In this document: one piece after another, positions 45,546-57,540 of the stretch
Layout of the letters: the number at the start of each line of letters is the position of its first letter
How positions within the stretch are numbered: the first letter of the stretch is position 1
Assembly: GCA_050084985.1 (NCBI GenBank)
Contig: JBITNC010000001.1
Coordinates: forward strand, 2,480,001 to 2,544,000
Origin: Nageia nagi
Taxonomy: Eukaryota > Pinophyta
DNA: 64,000 nucleotides
Direction: 5' to 3'
Position numbers and translations under genes: made by a program
The notes under the pieces: model-generated
The model's input: only the letters and a program-made list of their open reading frames with translations
Databases searched by the model: none
What the model was told of the DNA's origin: nothing

Positions 45546-47560
45546 ACTAATAACTCTCTCACATATCTCCATACAAAATATTAACACAAATATGGGCATG
45601 AAATGACTTACTACATAGGAAACCTCACACATAAATCACTCAAATGTATAGTCATATAATGAATTTTCTTCACATAAATATCATTAAATTCATTCTTCCA
45701 AATAATTTTAAACCACTCTTGATTTCCATCATTTGAGTGCAATGACCCAATATCTCCTCCATTTTGATCTCCCAAGGAAGAATCTTTAGCAATGTTGTCT
45801 CTATGAGACAATATTCAAGTGATGCCTTGATAAGACATACACCATATTCTTCATTCATAATAGCCTTAGACCTATCCTTAAAATATCTACTCCAAAAATA
45901 ATCATCAAGATCATTAGTAAAGAAAATAAATAATATGAAATCATCACCTCTAATGATGCTTTTGTGAGTAGGATCCCATGATGCTTTTTTGAGTAGGATC
46001 CAAGGAATTTCCATGGTTCATCTTTGCATAATATTTCATATTCAAGATAACTCTTTGTTATCACTCTGCATGAGTGATCTCCATCCATAATTTCCTCTTT
46101 TATATAATCCTTAATCTCCTTTGATAATGCCTTAATTACACCATGAAGTCCATTAGTGATTATCTCACTATATTCTATATCCCCCTTGAGATAGTCTTCC
46201 TCATATAAAATAGTCTTCACTCTTGATGAGTGATCTTATTCTCTAACAATTTATGCCTTCATAGTATTGAAAACTTTAAGTTCACCAACCTTTGTTATAT
46301 CTTCATTATTTATTTCATTTGCTATTGCACCTTTCTCCTCCCAAATGATATAATATATTATGCTCTTCTCTTCACACAATACATCCTTCACTCTTGATGA
46401 ATGCGGTTATACATTGAACATGAAACTTATAGTATTCATATCCTCTTCATATATGATCTGTCATGGATAATTATCCCATATTTCCTCTCTAATAGAATCA
46501 TTATTCACTTCAAATGAGTGAGTTTCACAATATCCACCCATCCAATGTGAATGTTCTTCAAGTGAGGAGCACTCCAAGAGTGTCAATAATTATTTATTAT
46601 TTTTCTACCGCTTTAGAGAAATTCTAACATATGGGTAATAAGCTCTCAAAAATTTATCTATTACATTTCCAACAAGGAAATATTTCACTCCAAATGAGTG
46701 AGCTCTCAATCTATTTATTCACAATATATCACTTCAAATGAATAATCTTCCACTTCATCTAAGTGGGTTGTAATAAAAAAGAAATTCTCCTCCATGAGAA
46801 GTTGTTCTTTCAATTTTGGTGTGGATTTCCCCTCCATGAGACATGTTCCATCAAAAAAATTATGGTCTTATACCTCTTACATGATATATTCATCAACCAC
46901 CTCATATTGGTGGTCTTCAACTTGGGCAAGTCAACATTCTTCCATGAATCACTCTTCAATAAAGGCTAAGATGATATCTATTCCTCTATAAGCTAAAGGT
47001 GTGTCTCTTAAATGAGACATTCATTCTCTTTATGGAAAATGTTCATGATTTCTAAGTATGCCATTCCTACAATATATTTATCAAAACAAATTTTCTTTTC
47101 AACATATTCTCCCTCTTTAAGAAAGAATTCATCATTCATCCCTTCATCTTAATATGTTATTCCAATAATGAGGGTTTCACAACAAGCTTCACCTTCTCCT
47201 CTCTTAGTTGCAAGAATAATTTCATCCACATGACTCTCTTCTATGAGAGTAACACAAGGCCTCACCTCCTTCACATACTTCTTTTCAATAAATGATTATC
47301 CATCATTGTGCATGCCTTCATAAGAAATGGCTTCACATGAGTCTTCATAAGATTATCCAATAGGATATTCAAGGGAAAAAGACTCCTCTTTTCTTAAACA
47401 ATATCCATGAATTTCCTCATCATACTCATAAACATTTTGTATTCTTCTCCATGCACTTGTAGTACTTATTCTACAAATAGAAATGATTGGGAAAATACTT
47501 TTTTTAATACCTCTCCTTAGATCCATAAGAGTCAATCAATTTTGATATTACTCCTCCTTT
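45546..47560 (-). pseudogene. Acidic repetitive reading frame of element 5, function unknown
   Basis: Downstream of the 5' LTR and primer site of element 5, the minus strand keeps a Glu/Asp/Ile/Tyr-rich coding character for about 2 kb despite stops and frameshifts. Better stretches are 47353-47535, 45855-46220 and 45670-46014. A recurring [D/E/P]HS[S/C/F][R/E]V motif appears at about 46402, 46233, 46075, 46545 and 46700, often followed by a run such as L-Y-E-E-D or L-C-E-E-K. No Gag helix, zinc knuckle, protease, RT or integrase motif is seen. Its place is where Gag would be. 45609-46160 recurs at 35217-35772. It could be a highly diverged Gag or a captured gene; I do not assign a function. 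Confidence 0.55.
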
Positions 47561-47794
47561 TTAAACATCTTTTCTTCTTTTCCAAGTATGCTCTATGTGA
47601 GGTTATTGGACTTTCAAATGGAAGCAAATCATTCAAAATATAAGAGGTTATTGGGTAGAATATTGTTGTTGGTAGCCATTACACTCTTAATAAGACAACA
47701 TAACTTTAGGCTTTATATCACACACTTGCAATTATTTTTCTTATACTTGCAATACCCATAAGCTTTCCTCTAACCCATAAGATCTCTCAACTAA

Positions 47795-47806
47795 GATTTG
47801 ATACCA
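47795..47806 (-). other. Primer-binding site of element 5
   Basis: Minus strand TGGTATCAAATC, 3 bases from the LTR; a variant of the initiator-Met complement like that of element 6. Confidence 0.72.
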
Positions 47807-47809
47807 CAA

Positions 47810-48346
47810 TGAGAAGAATAAACTTTAATTGATTAAAATGAAATCATTACATGTATATATATGTTTTGGATAAACCCAAATATAGAATCAAATAAATATA
47901 GACTCAAGTTAGATAAACTCAACTTTTTACAATCCAATATTGGAAAAGCATAAATCTATAAGTCCTAAAATTATCCTAACATGATAGATAAGAAATAGAA
48001 AAAATAACCACCCAAAATAACAACTCCTAAAATTACACTAGGAGAAAAAACATCATCCTAAACATGCATTGTTTTTAGGATGAAACGTGATGTGTTTGGA
48101 TTCAAACATGGTACATTGGATAGCTACAAGTAAAATGTCCAATATGATGGTCAAACCTTCAATAAAGATAGGAATATGTATACTGATTTGAAACTTATCA
48201 TCAAGCACTATCTAATGTAAAATGAATCAACTCAGTTGTATCTCTCTACAAAAAGTTATGCCTTCTCAAATATGACTAATTTATTTTACAAGTCTTGTTG
48301 ATATTTAATTCAAATGGTCTTTGATTCAACTCAAGTTCCAATAACT
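47810..48346 (-). repeat. 5' LTR of element 5
   Basis: About 537 bp, TGAGAAGAATAAAC to CCAATAAC, matching 26198-26801. The right end is fixed by alignment to within a base or two, and I found no convincing target duplication. Confidence 0.78.
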
Positions 48347-50750
48347 ATGAAGTGGATAAGGATATCAAGGTGATAAAATAACTAACATAGAAAATAGATA
48401 ATTGATATACACTAAGAGGGAGTATACATAATTTTTTTTTTTTTTACTTCTATTTGTTTTGATATTTGTTTTGCTATTTTGTGAAAAGTGGTTAGGTTAG
48501 TGACCTTGAAATTGATGTGCATTAATCTTAAAATAAAATAAAATAATGATGAAGAATGGGATATGTGATAATAAAGGCAATGATTATCCAATTTAATAAA
48601 AAGAAAAATGAGATGAAAGATAAAATGAGAAAGGGGAAACTCTTTTAGTGTCACATAAAAGATTATTAGGTAGGGGATGAATTTGATGTGGTTACTCTCG
48701 AGGAGATAAGATAGGAGAGGAGTGTGAAACAAGAATGGAAAGAGGTACCTCGATATAAAAAAGATAAAAGGAAGATATAACTAAATGGAATAAAGAAATA
48801 TGTCCCCTAATCCTAAGAGGGTTATATGGAATAGGAGAATGAGAAGAAGGACATGATAAGAGATGACATAAAATAAAGATGAAAAGTTGATTTATAGAGG
48901 AAGAAGAAGAGGGGATTTAATAGCTTACATAGGTGATAGTGTAAGATAAACTAATAAGAGACAATAAATATTTCTTCACAAAGGCATACAACATGCCTAA
49001 ATTTATACATGAGTTTTGGGATGAGAGCTATCATGATGATCTTGATATGTGGGCTTAATGGTACCATGAGGATATGATGAGTGATTTTATGTACCCCAAA
49101 ATTGAAATATTTTTCTTAGTTTTATCCTAATAAGAAATTACTAATAATTATTGATGCCAAAGTGACTGGATGTTGTTGTACCAAATTGGATATTTTTACC
49201 TATCATGTTTAAGTTTGATGTTGTAGGATGGATGCTAGAACATAAGCTAATGTGAGACAAATGATAAAGATTGATGTTGAATGATAGAAGGGGATGAATA
49301 AGTACATAGGAGAGAATATTGATATATGAAAGATGAAGAACATTTCTTAGCAAATATTGATAAGGGGAGATTATATGGAGTAACTCTCCTAGTGTACATG
49401 AGTGAGGATGAAGTTGACATGAAAAGAATATCCACATGGAGAGTAGAGGAAGATTGGCTATACATAATAGATCCTCTAAACATGTTGAAAAGTTTTGGGG
49501 GGGGGGGGGGTAAGAATCATAAGGATAAGATGAATGGAATGAAGAATCCTCATTAGGAAAAAAGTGAAAGGAGAGGTTCTTTGAGAGATTAGGAAGGAAG
49601 GGATCCTTGTAGCTTAGAATATGAAGGTGATACATCAAGAGAGTTCTTGAGTGGAATAAGAGTAAGAATCCATTCCTTAAGTGGAAAAGAGGACAATGGA
49701 ATATAGGGTATGGGATAAATGAGGAAGTAGAAGAGGACATGTCAAGAAAAAAAAGAGGTAGAAGTGGCTCCTTAAGAGGGGAGGAAGATTAGGGGATATA
49801 GCTAAGAGGATCGATGTGAGTAGGAGGTGGATTAGAAATACATTATGATGAGGGATGAATTGGAGAAGAGGATGTACATAAATGATCCTAACTTGATGGA
49901 ACTAGATGTGATGGTAAAGTTAATTTAACTTTTATGAAAATAAGCATAAAAGGCATATAGGTAGAAGATGATGGAATAGTCCTCATATTAGTAGAAGGGG
50001 GATAATCATATTCATAATCCACCTCTTCATAAAGTTGAGGAGGCGAAGAGTAAGAAGCAAGAAAATAAGATATAGAAAGAGGAGAAGATTGGGAAAATGA
50101 AGGAGTTGGATGAATATAAGTAGAAAAAGAGAGATATGAGATACTTTGTTAAACATAAGGAAGTAGTGTAGATGGTTGAGGGGATTGAAAGGAATATGTA
50201 GGTATGGATAAAGGGGAAGAGAGGGATTCATGATCCCACTTTTCATAAAGTGCCTTGAAAATGGGCATGGTAGTAGACCAACATGGTTTCTCGGCTTCAA
50301 TTCAAACAAGGAATTCATTGATGTCTTACTCGAGATACATGGAAGAAGATGAATAATCCAATGGGAATGGACAAGGTGTAGGAGTTGGATAATAATAAGG
50401 TTGGGGGTATGATATATATATCAATGGTGGTGGTGGACATGTTAGATATCAAGATAATGGTGGTGGATAGGAAATATAGGGTGATGGTGGATATGAAAGA
50501 TAAGGTGATGGTAATGGTTATCGATGTTGGGGTTGGACTTGATAAGTTGACACCAGACTTGAGTTTAATAGATTGGTGGATATTGAGATTGAGGTTGAAG
50601 TTGGTATTAAAATTATGGTTGGGATTATTGTTGAGATGATGGAGATGAAGAAGGGAAATAGGTAAATGGAGGCTAACTATATCCATGTGCAATATGGTGA
50701 TAAGGATTCATGATCAAGATGATAAAAATGAAGAAGGCATGAAATAAGTG
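48347..50750 (-). pseudogene. Purine-rich tract; Pro/Ser/Tyr/His/Gln-rich coding-like minus strand, unknown
   Basis: The plus strand is markedly G/A-rich. The minus strand gives long open stretches (49141-49740, 49983-50318, 50315-50692) rich in Ser, Pro, His, Leu and Tyr. A neighbouring frame at 50100-50700 reads tandem S-Y-P-P-P-like and Gln/Pro-rich peptides in which TAA/TAG stand where CAA/CAG would continue the pattern. I recognise no domain. It may be a disordered Gag-like or leader protein of an old element, or simply strand-biased low-complexity DNA. A run of 14 G at 49497-49510 lies inside. Confidence 0.4.
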
Positions 50751-52829
50751 ATGTAAAAATAAAAGGGTAGATTCAAATGCCAAATAAAAGTCTATTTCTT
50801 TCTTTCTTTCTTTTTATCTTTTTATCTATTATTTATTTATTTTATTTTAATTTTGTTTGTTTTTATATGCTTATGCAAAGTGATGAAAATGATATTATAT
50901 TGTGTAATCAAACTAACTTTTTCCATTCCTTAAAACTACGAAAGGATTGACTCAAGGATATTGCTAGAATGATATGTATGGCTAGAGGTGTTTGGCCTGA
51001 CTCAGGTTTCTTTGATACAACTAAGTATCAATAGTGATATTAGGCATGTAAGTAAGGCTAACCATCAATTGGTTGACATATGCATTGTTTACATAGCACC
51101 ATATGCTAGCTACCAATATCGATATGTATTTTCTATTTGTTATCAAGTGCTAATCCCCAAACAATAATGATCTAAATCTACTTGGTTATGTAAGAGGGGC
51201 AACCAAATCAATCAATGATTAAATTAAACTCACCTGGAAGTTACTTAGTGGTTGGTGATTAAGTCCAACTCACTAAGTTATTTTACATGTGTGTGAAAAA
51301 GTGTTTAATTTAATTTATTTTTAGTTTTTGTTTTATTTTTGAATTTTTTAGAAAGAAAATAAATGCAACTTGGAAATTAAAATTAACTACAATGTACAAA
51401 AAAATGTTTTTCCTAGAATGAAAGATTCAAACTATATAATTTAGGTGAAGAAAATAAGATCTAAATGGCCATTTTATTTTTTTCCTAGATACAAAAGGAA
51501 ATAAAAATTTAGGCAAGATGTGATTTTGGTTTTATATATATATATATATATATATATCACAATAAGATTTTGAAATTAAATAAGCAATAAAAATATCTAA
51601 CTTAAGAAACAAATAATATTTTTTTCTTGTTCTTTTATGTTTTATTTTTTTTGGGAGAGTTTTGAGTTTTTTTTTTGGTATGATTTTTATTTATTGTAGA
51701 CAAATGTAGTTCACTTTTTTTTTTGTTTTTATTTATAAGTAAAAATATGTAAATGAAATTGAAAATTGAAATAAAAGTACAATTTTAAAGGTAACTAAGC
51801 AATAAAAGTTCCTAACTTAGGAAACAAATAATAATGTTTTCGATCAATTTGGAAGAGTTTTAATTTTTTATTTTTGTATATTTTTTTATTTTTGATAATA
51901 AGGGGAAAATAAGGCATGACTTTATTTGATAAGATACATAACACATATACACACAAAGGATGTTGTTGGATTATGATAGAAGATTATTTTTTAAAAGTAA
52001 AAAAGAATTGTCAACACCTTAGATGTAACTAGAGAATTATTTCCAAAAACTTAGTGGGTTTAGCAAAAATTTTGATAATAAAAAGAAGATAAGGAATGAT
52101 TTTATTTGAAAAGATACATAACACAAACACAAACAAAGGAACTCATTGGATTATGATAGAAGGTTAGTTTTTAAAAGTAAACACAAATTATTAGCACCTT
52201 GGATGTAACTAAAGAATTGTTTCCAAAGACTTAATGGGTTTAACAAAAATTTTGTTAAAGAGATTCACATGTAGTTGAGACATCATGGTTGTGTAGGTAA
52301 ACATATAATAAATCTTGATCTAGATTTTTACCATAAAATAAATTTTGTTCTAGATTTTTAGCACCTTATAGCCTATCACAAGATGATAATAAAAAGTAAC
52401 CTTAGGTGGCTAGACTCTTAAATCATTACAAGATTGGTAGGGTCAAAATAATGACCAATTTGGATTTAATTCTTGTCAAGAATTTCATAGTATGAAAAAC
52501 CAAGAACAAAAAAGATTTGCAATGCATCAAACATCTAAATACCCACATAGTTACATCCTTAATGAGGTGAAATTAGGCCTTACCTTATAATGATAAAGGG
52601 TTTGAACTACCTCCTTATGAAAGGAAGGGAGAGTATTTTCATTCAACAGATGGAGACATCATAATATTAGGTTGTCAAATCCTAGGTGGGTTGTCATAGC
52701 TGAAAATCACTATCACTTCCTATCAATAACCCTAATGAAGCATTGAAATTCCAAGACCCACTAGCTCAAAAATCCTTATAGGTATGTGAATCATTTAACA
52801 ATATGTAGGTGAAAATTTTTGTTTAGGGG
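50751..52829. other. AT-rich spacer with simple repeats
   Basis: Contains (TTTC)n at about 50797-50815, (TA)n at 51533-51558, a partly repeated block (51566-51660 and 51795-51880) and a two-copy 180-bp tandem repeat (51892-52251). No coding resemblance seen. Confidence 0.6.
51892..52251. repeat. Two-copy 180-bp tandem repeat
   Basis: Both copies start TTGATAATAA (51892 and 52072), share GATACATAACACA, GGATTATGATAGAAG and GGGTTTA/TAGCAAAAATTTT, and run head to tail with a period of exactly 180. Confidence 0.88.
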
Positions 52830-54190
52830 ATTGCAATGAAATGATGTTATGTTGAATGAATTCATGTTTGCTAGTTGCCTTTCCCACCTATGGTAGTTAA
52901 ACGTCTATGGGAGAGGGTATCAACATCCATTAAAAAATGATTTGAAGTGGTTTTTACTTATATGTTGTTATGGAAATTAATTTTATGGAGATTTATATTA
53001 AGTGGGGAGGTGCATCAAAGGTATGAGAATTTATTTGACAAGATTTTATGTAGACACAATTTTTTTGGGGACTGCAGTGATTACAGGAGATGCACAAAAA
53101 TGATGCATTGAAAGGGCCTATGAGTTATTAGTTTAAATGTCTTAGCAAAGTATTGTTGTGGGATATGCATAAGGTAGAAATATTGAATGGGTCATGCACT
53201 ATTTATCAAAATTCCTTATTGAGATGCAACCTCATAGACTATAATCATCATAGGATATACATTAATAGGATATGTTGAGAGGGATTCAGAGACTTTTAAG
53301 AAAATGCATTTATCAAATGTAAATCCAAACTCTACAACTTTTTCCAAGATTCTTCTATATTGTGTCATTGTGGTAGATTTAGGAGGAAGTATGCACATTC
53401 ATCAATGAGTAGTTGCATGTGAGTTTTTAAAGAGAGTTGTAGTTTTGAATACCCTAATAGACATATCTACTAAATATGGAAGAATACATAGGACCCAATA
53501 ATTATTTGAGGAGATGCAACAAAGAGACCCAATATTATGGACTATAATGATTAGAGGATATGTAGCTCATGGATACAATAATTATGTCCTTAAACTCTTC
53601 AATCTAATGAATCACTTAAGGAATCAACCCTAACAACCTAATATTTTATGTGTTCCTACTTGCAGTGACCATCCATCTACAATATACATACATTGTAAAT
53701 ATTTTGATAACATGATTATTATTTCATTATTCATGGGTATGAATCAGTATACATGCATTATTTTACCTTCTTAGATATATAGGCTATCATGAGAAGGCTT
53801 TGGAATTCATTGCCAAGTTGTACATAAAACCTGGATTAGGTGTCTGTATGCATTTTCTTGGTGGCTTGTAAATTACATAAGGAAGTAGGAATAGAAAATG
53901 TTATGGTTGTAATCATTTTTTGTTGGAGCCTAAGTGAACTCAATCTTATGCTATACTCTCAAATATTTATTTTGAAGAGTGTGTATGGATGATGTTCAAC
54001 AAGTTATATCATTGGTGAAAGATAAAGGATTTGAAGAGACACCTAGATGCAGTTTAATTAAAGTTGTTAAAAGGATGCAACTTTTCTTGTAGTAGATAGA
54101 TCAACCCTATAAACATACAAATGCTATGGAAAAATAGATAAATTGGAGCATTTTACTTATCAATGTCCATGTAGGCTACTATGTAGGTTT
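52830..54190 (+). pseudogene. PPR protein pseudogene (PLS class with E motif)
   Basis: Decayed plus-strand sequence in shifting frames matches several successive pentatricopeptide repeats. Clear pieces are R-D-S-E-T-F-K-K-M-H then N-V-N-P-N-S-T-T-F-S-K-I-L (about 53285-53355), L-N-T-L-I-D-I-S-T-K-Y-G-R-I (about 53445-53485), F-E-E-M-Q-Q-R-D-P-I-L-W-T-I-M-I-R-G-Y (about 53500-53560), L-K-L-F-N-L-M (about 53590), and an E-motif end, D-K-G-F-E-E-T-P-R-C-S-L-I-K-V (about 54022-54070). Live relatives bind organelle RNA and guide editing or processing. No introns are seen and no DYW domain follows. A decayed gene copy or fragment. Confidence 0.8.
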
Positions 54191-54862
54191 GATGGATAGT
54201 GGCTGAAAATATTTTTAATAACATGTATGAATTTTGTTGTATTTTTGCTAAAATTAAGGGTTGTAAATACTTTAATTAAAGGATTAATAGAATCAATATT
54301 TTTTTATTTTCAAATATTTATTATGAATACAATCTTGTAAACATATAAAAAATAATATTCCTTCAAATTCATTCATGAATACAAGAGTTCATGCTTACAT
54401 GGGGGATAAAATATCAAGAAACCAATATTTCTATATCCATTTTAAGGATAGATTTATTTAGGCATCAAGATTGCAAACTAAGATCTCATATGGTAAATAC
54501 ATAAAAATAATAAATTATATTAATAAAAAAATCATAAAACACAACAATATAAAACCACATAAAACATCAACAAAAGATGAAAATCAAAATAATGCAATCA
54601 TATAATTGAAATGCTTCAAGTAGGCTAAGGTAAGTCCAACTAGGCATGATAAAATGTAAATAAAGAATATCATACCATAAAATAGTTAACATGTTATTGA
54701 AATAAAATATATTGAATATAAAATAATTTTCACATTACCTCTAAAGAAACCTTTCAAGAATAAAATAGTGGTATATATTATATTCTTTGCTACTCAAAGT
54801 GATAGTGTTGGCTTAAGTGGTCAAAAGATAAGAAGATATTTCCTCTAATATACAACTTGCAT
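54191..54862. other. No gene recognised (AT-rich spacer)
   Basis: A-rich, no repeat partner in the window. It may include the lost 3' end of copia element 9. Confidence 0.5.
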
Positions 54863-55065
54863 AATAACAATACAAATAACACAAAAATAAAACTAGATCA
54901 TATACATGATGTTGTTTTCCAAGTGCAAAACTAGGAAAGACACCATCAAGATAAGAAATCTTGGGCAAACTGATAACCATATCATGATTACTTAACTTCT
55001 TCAAGTATCTATAATTAAGATAACTAAATATCTCATTCAAAGTTTACTCTTATCATTTTCATGAG
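54863..55065 (-). pseudogene. Second pre-integrase segment after RNase H, element 9
   Basis: Minus strand L-N-Y-R-Y-L-K-K-L-S-N-H-D-M-V-I and following zinc-finger-side residues match 57290-57440 of the same element at the DNA level over about 170 bp. It lies immediately after the RNase H of element 9, the same odd order as in element 7. Confidence 0.8.
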
Positions 55066-56560
55066 CAACATAACAAATTTGTATATCACATTGATTCCAA
55101 GAAACTATTGGTAAATATTAATGCCCATTGTTATATGAAGTGCATGTGAATCTAAATATGTTTGATGCATTGATGCTCAATAGTATTGCAAGAAATGTGG
55201 ATGGCACTTTGGTTATCACACCAAAGGATAATAGCCTGATCCTGGGAAAAACCAAACTCTATTAATAACTAATGAATCTAAAGAGCCTCCTAAATGGCTG
55301 TAATAGATGCTTGATAATATGCCTTATTAAATGATAATGCAATAACTTGTTTCTTATTACAAAACCAAGAAACATGATAAGGACCAAGATAAAAAATATA
55401 TATAGCCAAAAATGGAATTATTATCATCAATTGAACTTGCCTAATATGAATCACTATATCTTACCAACTATGTAGAGCCTCTACCATAATGCAAGTCAAA
55501 ATGGGTAGTGCCTTGCAAATATTAAAAAATTCACTTAGCTTCCTATAATGACTATCATTGGGGGCTTGGGAAAAATGAGAGATCAACCTAACTACATAGG
55601 AAATGTTATGGAGAGTATGGTTAAGATACAAAAGACTCCCCACTAGTTATCTATAAAAAGTAACATCACAAAGAGGTGAAGAAAAAGTGGAAATTAAAGT
55701 AACCTTATACTATAATTGTGTAGGATATATCTTGCAATCAACCATCTTGGACCATTAAAGAAGATCTAGTATATACTTTTATTGATATAATAAAATCATT
55801 GAGTTGATTTGAATGATATAAAAAATCAAGAAAGTAGTGTACCAAACCCAAGTTTGCCATCTCAAATCTTAGAAAGATAGCAATGGATAATTTGAATATG
55901 AGAAGAAGAGTCATCGATTATGAGAAAACCATCAACATAAAGAACCAAAATAGTGATTTGCTCATTATCTTGCCAAATGTAGAATGTAGTTTTGGAAGCA
56001 TAATGAACAAACTCAATAGAGATAAGGAAGGAATCCATATTCTCATACCAATCCTAAGGAGATTTTTTGATACCATAAAGTGACATCCATAGTCTATAAA
56101 TAAGGGGATTATTCTAAACAAAACTAGTAATTTCCTCCATGTATATCTCTTCCTACAAGTCTCCATGCAAGAAGGCACTCTTCACATCCATTTGAATGAT
56201 AAACCATCCTTGTGATGTACCAAGTGCAAGTGCTATATGAACAAAATCCATCTTGGAAATAATAAAAAAGGTCTCAATGTAATCAATACCATCAACTTGT
56301 AAGAAAACCTTAGACACTAGATGATATTTATACTTTTCAACAGACCCATTTGTTGCATACTTAATTCAATAAACCCATTTATAACAAACCATATTTCTTC
56401 CTTTTGAAAGAGGTACAAGATCCAAAGTGTGATTCTTTATTAAGGAAGAATACTCAACTGCCATAACATCATCCCACTCTTGTATCCCATGAGTAAATTA
56501 GACTATGGATCACCAAAGATAGTTTAACAACAAGACTAGTACCGATGTAAGGAGCATGTC
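55066..56560 (-). pseudogene. Copia RT and RNase H, element 9
   Basis: RT motifs: Q-M-D-V-K-S-A-F-L-H-G-D-L near 56170-56200 with a TAG directly after it, then E-E-I-Y-M-E. The catalytic site near 55930 reads Y-V-D-G (second Asp to Gly). RNase H: M-G-S-L-L-Y-L-N-H-T and S-H-F-S-Q-A-P-N-D-S-H-Y near 55540-55640, and C-D-N-Q-S-A-I-H-I-S near 55200-55240. Several frameshifts. Confidence 0.82.
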
Positions 56561-57540
56561 TATAAGGTGGAAGATCCTTAATGAAAGTATTTGCCTCCTC
56601 AATGGTGGTGCATTCCCATTTAGGCATAGTATTAGTTGGTGTAGGATCATCAATAGGTGGTTTAGGATCCACTAGTAGATCCATTACTAGAGTAGGCTCC
56701 TATCCAAAGCCTTTATTTTCTTCTTTGAAATATGTACCCAAGAATAACTTCCAAACACTTGAAATAATGATACATCAAGCTTACTTCTAAACCAAACCTC
56801 TTCTAGATTCATATAATCAAGATATTTATGGGGTGTGTGGTTTTGAATATAATTTTCATAATTAATTACCTTAGTCCAAAAAATAGGAGGTAAATTTCAA
56901 GAGTGTATCATGCAGTTAGCCATCTCTTTCAAAGTGTGATTCTTCCTCTCTAACACACCATTTGTATATGGTGTGTGTTGGACATAATGTTGGTGAATAA
57001 TACCATGAGTTGTAAGAATATCAGAGAATTCATTACTAAAATAATCCCCCCATTATTAATGCAAATATGTTTTATGTAATATGAAGCTTGATTATAAACC
57101 AATGATTTAAAGATTTTAAAGTGGGAGAAGACCTCACTTTTGTACTTAAGAAAATATACCTAAGTATACCTTGAAAAATCATCAATAAATGTTAATGTAT
57201 ACTTAGCTCCTTTGAAAGAGGATTATGGAAAGATCATCAAATCACTATGAATAAGATCTAAGGGTGAAGATGCTCAATGTGACTTGCCTTTTAGAAAAGG
57301 GTCTTAGTGTTGTTTTCCAATTTCACAACTAAGATAAACACCATCAAGATAAGAAAGCTTGGGAAAATTGATAACCATATCATGATTACTTAACTCCTTC
57401 AAGTATTGATAATTAATATGACCAAATCTTTCATGCTAAAGTTTTCTCTCATCATCTTCATGAGTAATATAACATGTTTGCAAATCCATTGCCAAGATCT
57501 CATAAATTTACAGAACACCAAAAAAGCAAAGAGAGAAGCT
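56561..57540 (-). pseudogene. Copia integrase, element 9
   Basis: Pre-integrase and zinc-binding end at 57290-57540; L-I-H-S-D-L with first Asp near 57245; T-F-I-D-D-F-S-R near 57180; second Asp region degraded near 57050; T-N-G-V-L-E-R-K-N with the catalytic Glu near 56940-56970; C-terminal domain to about 56700. Gag is not recognised upstream. Confidence 0.8.

Noticed and set aside
48412-48732. 106-codon minus-strand protein
   Set aside because: Low-complexity frame in the purine-biased tract with no recognisable motif.
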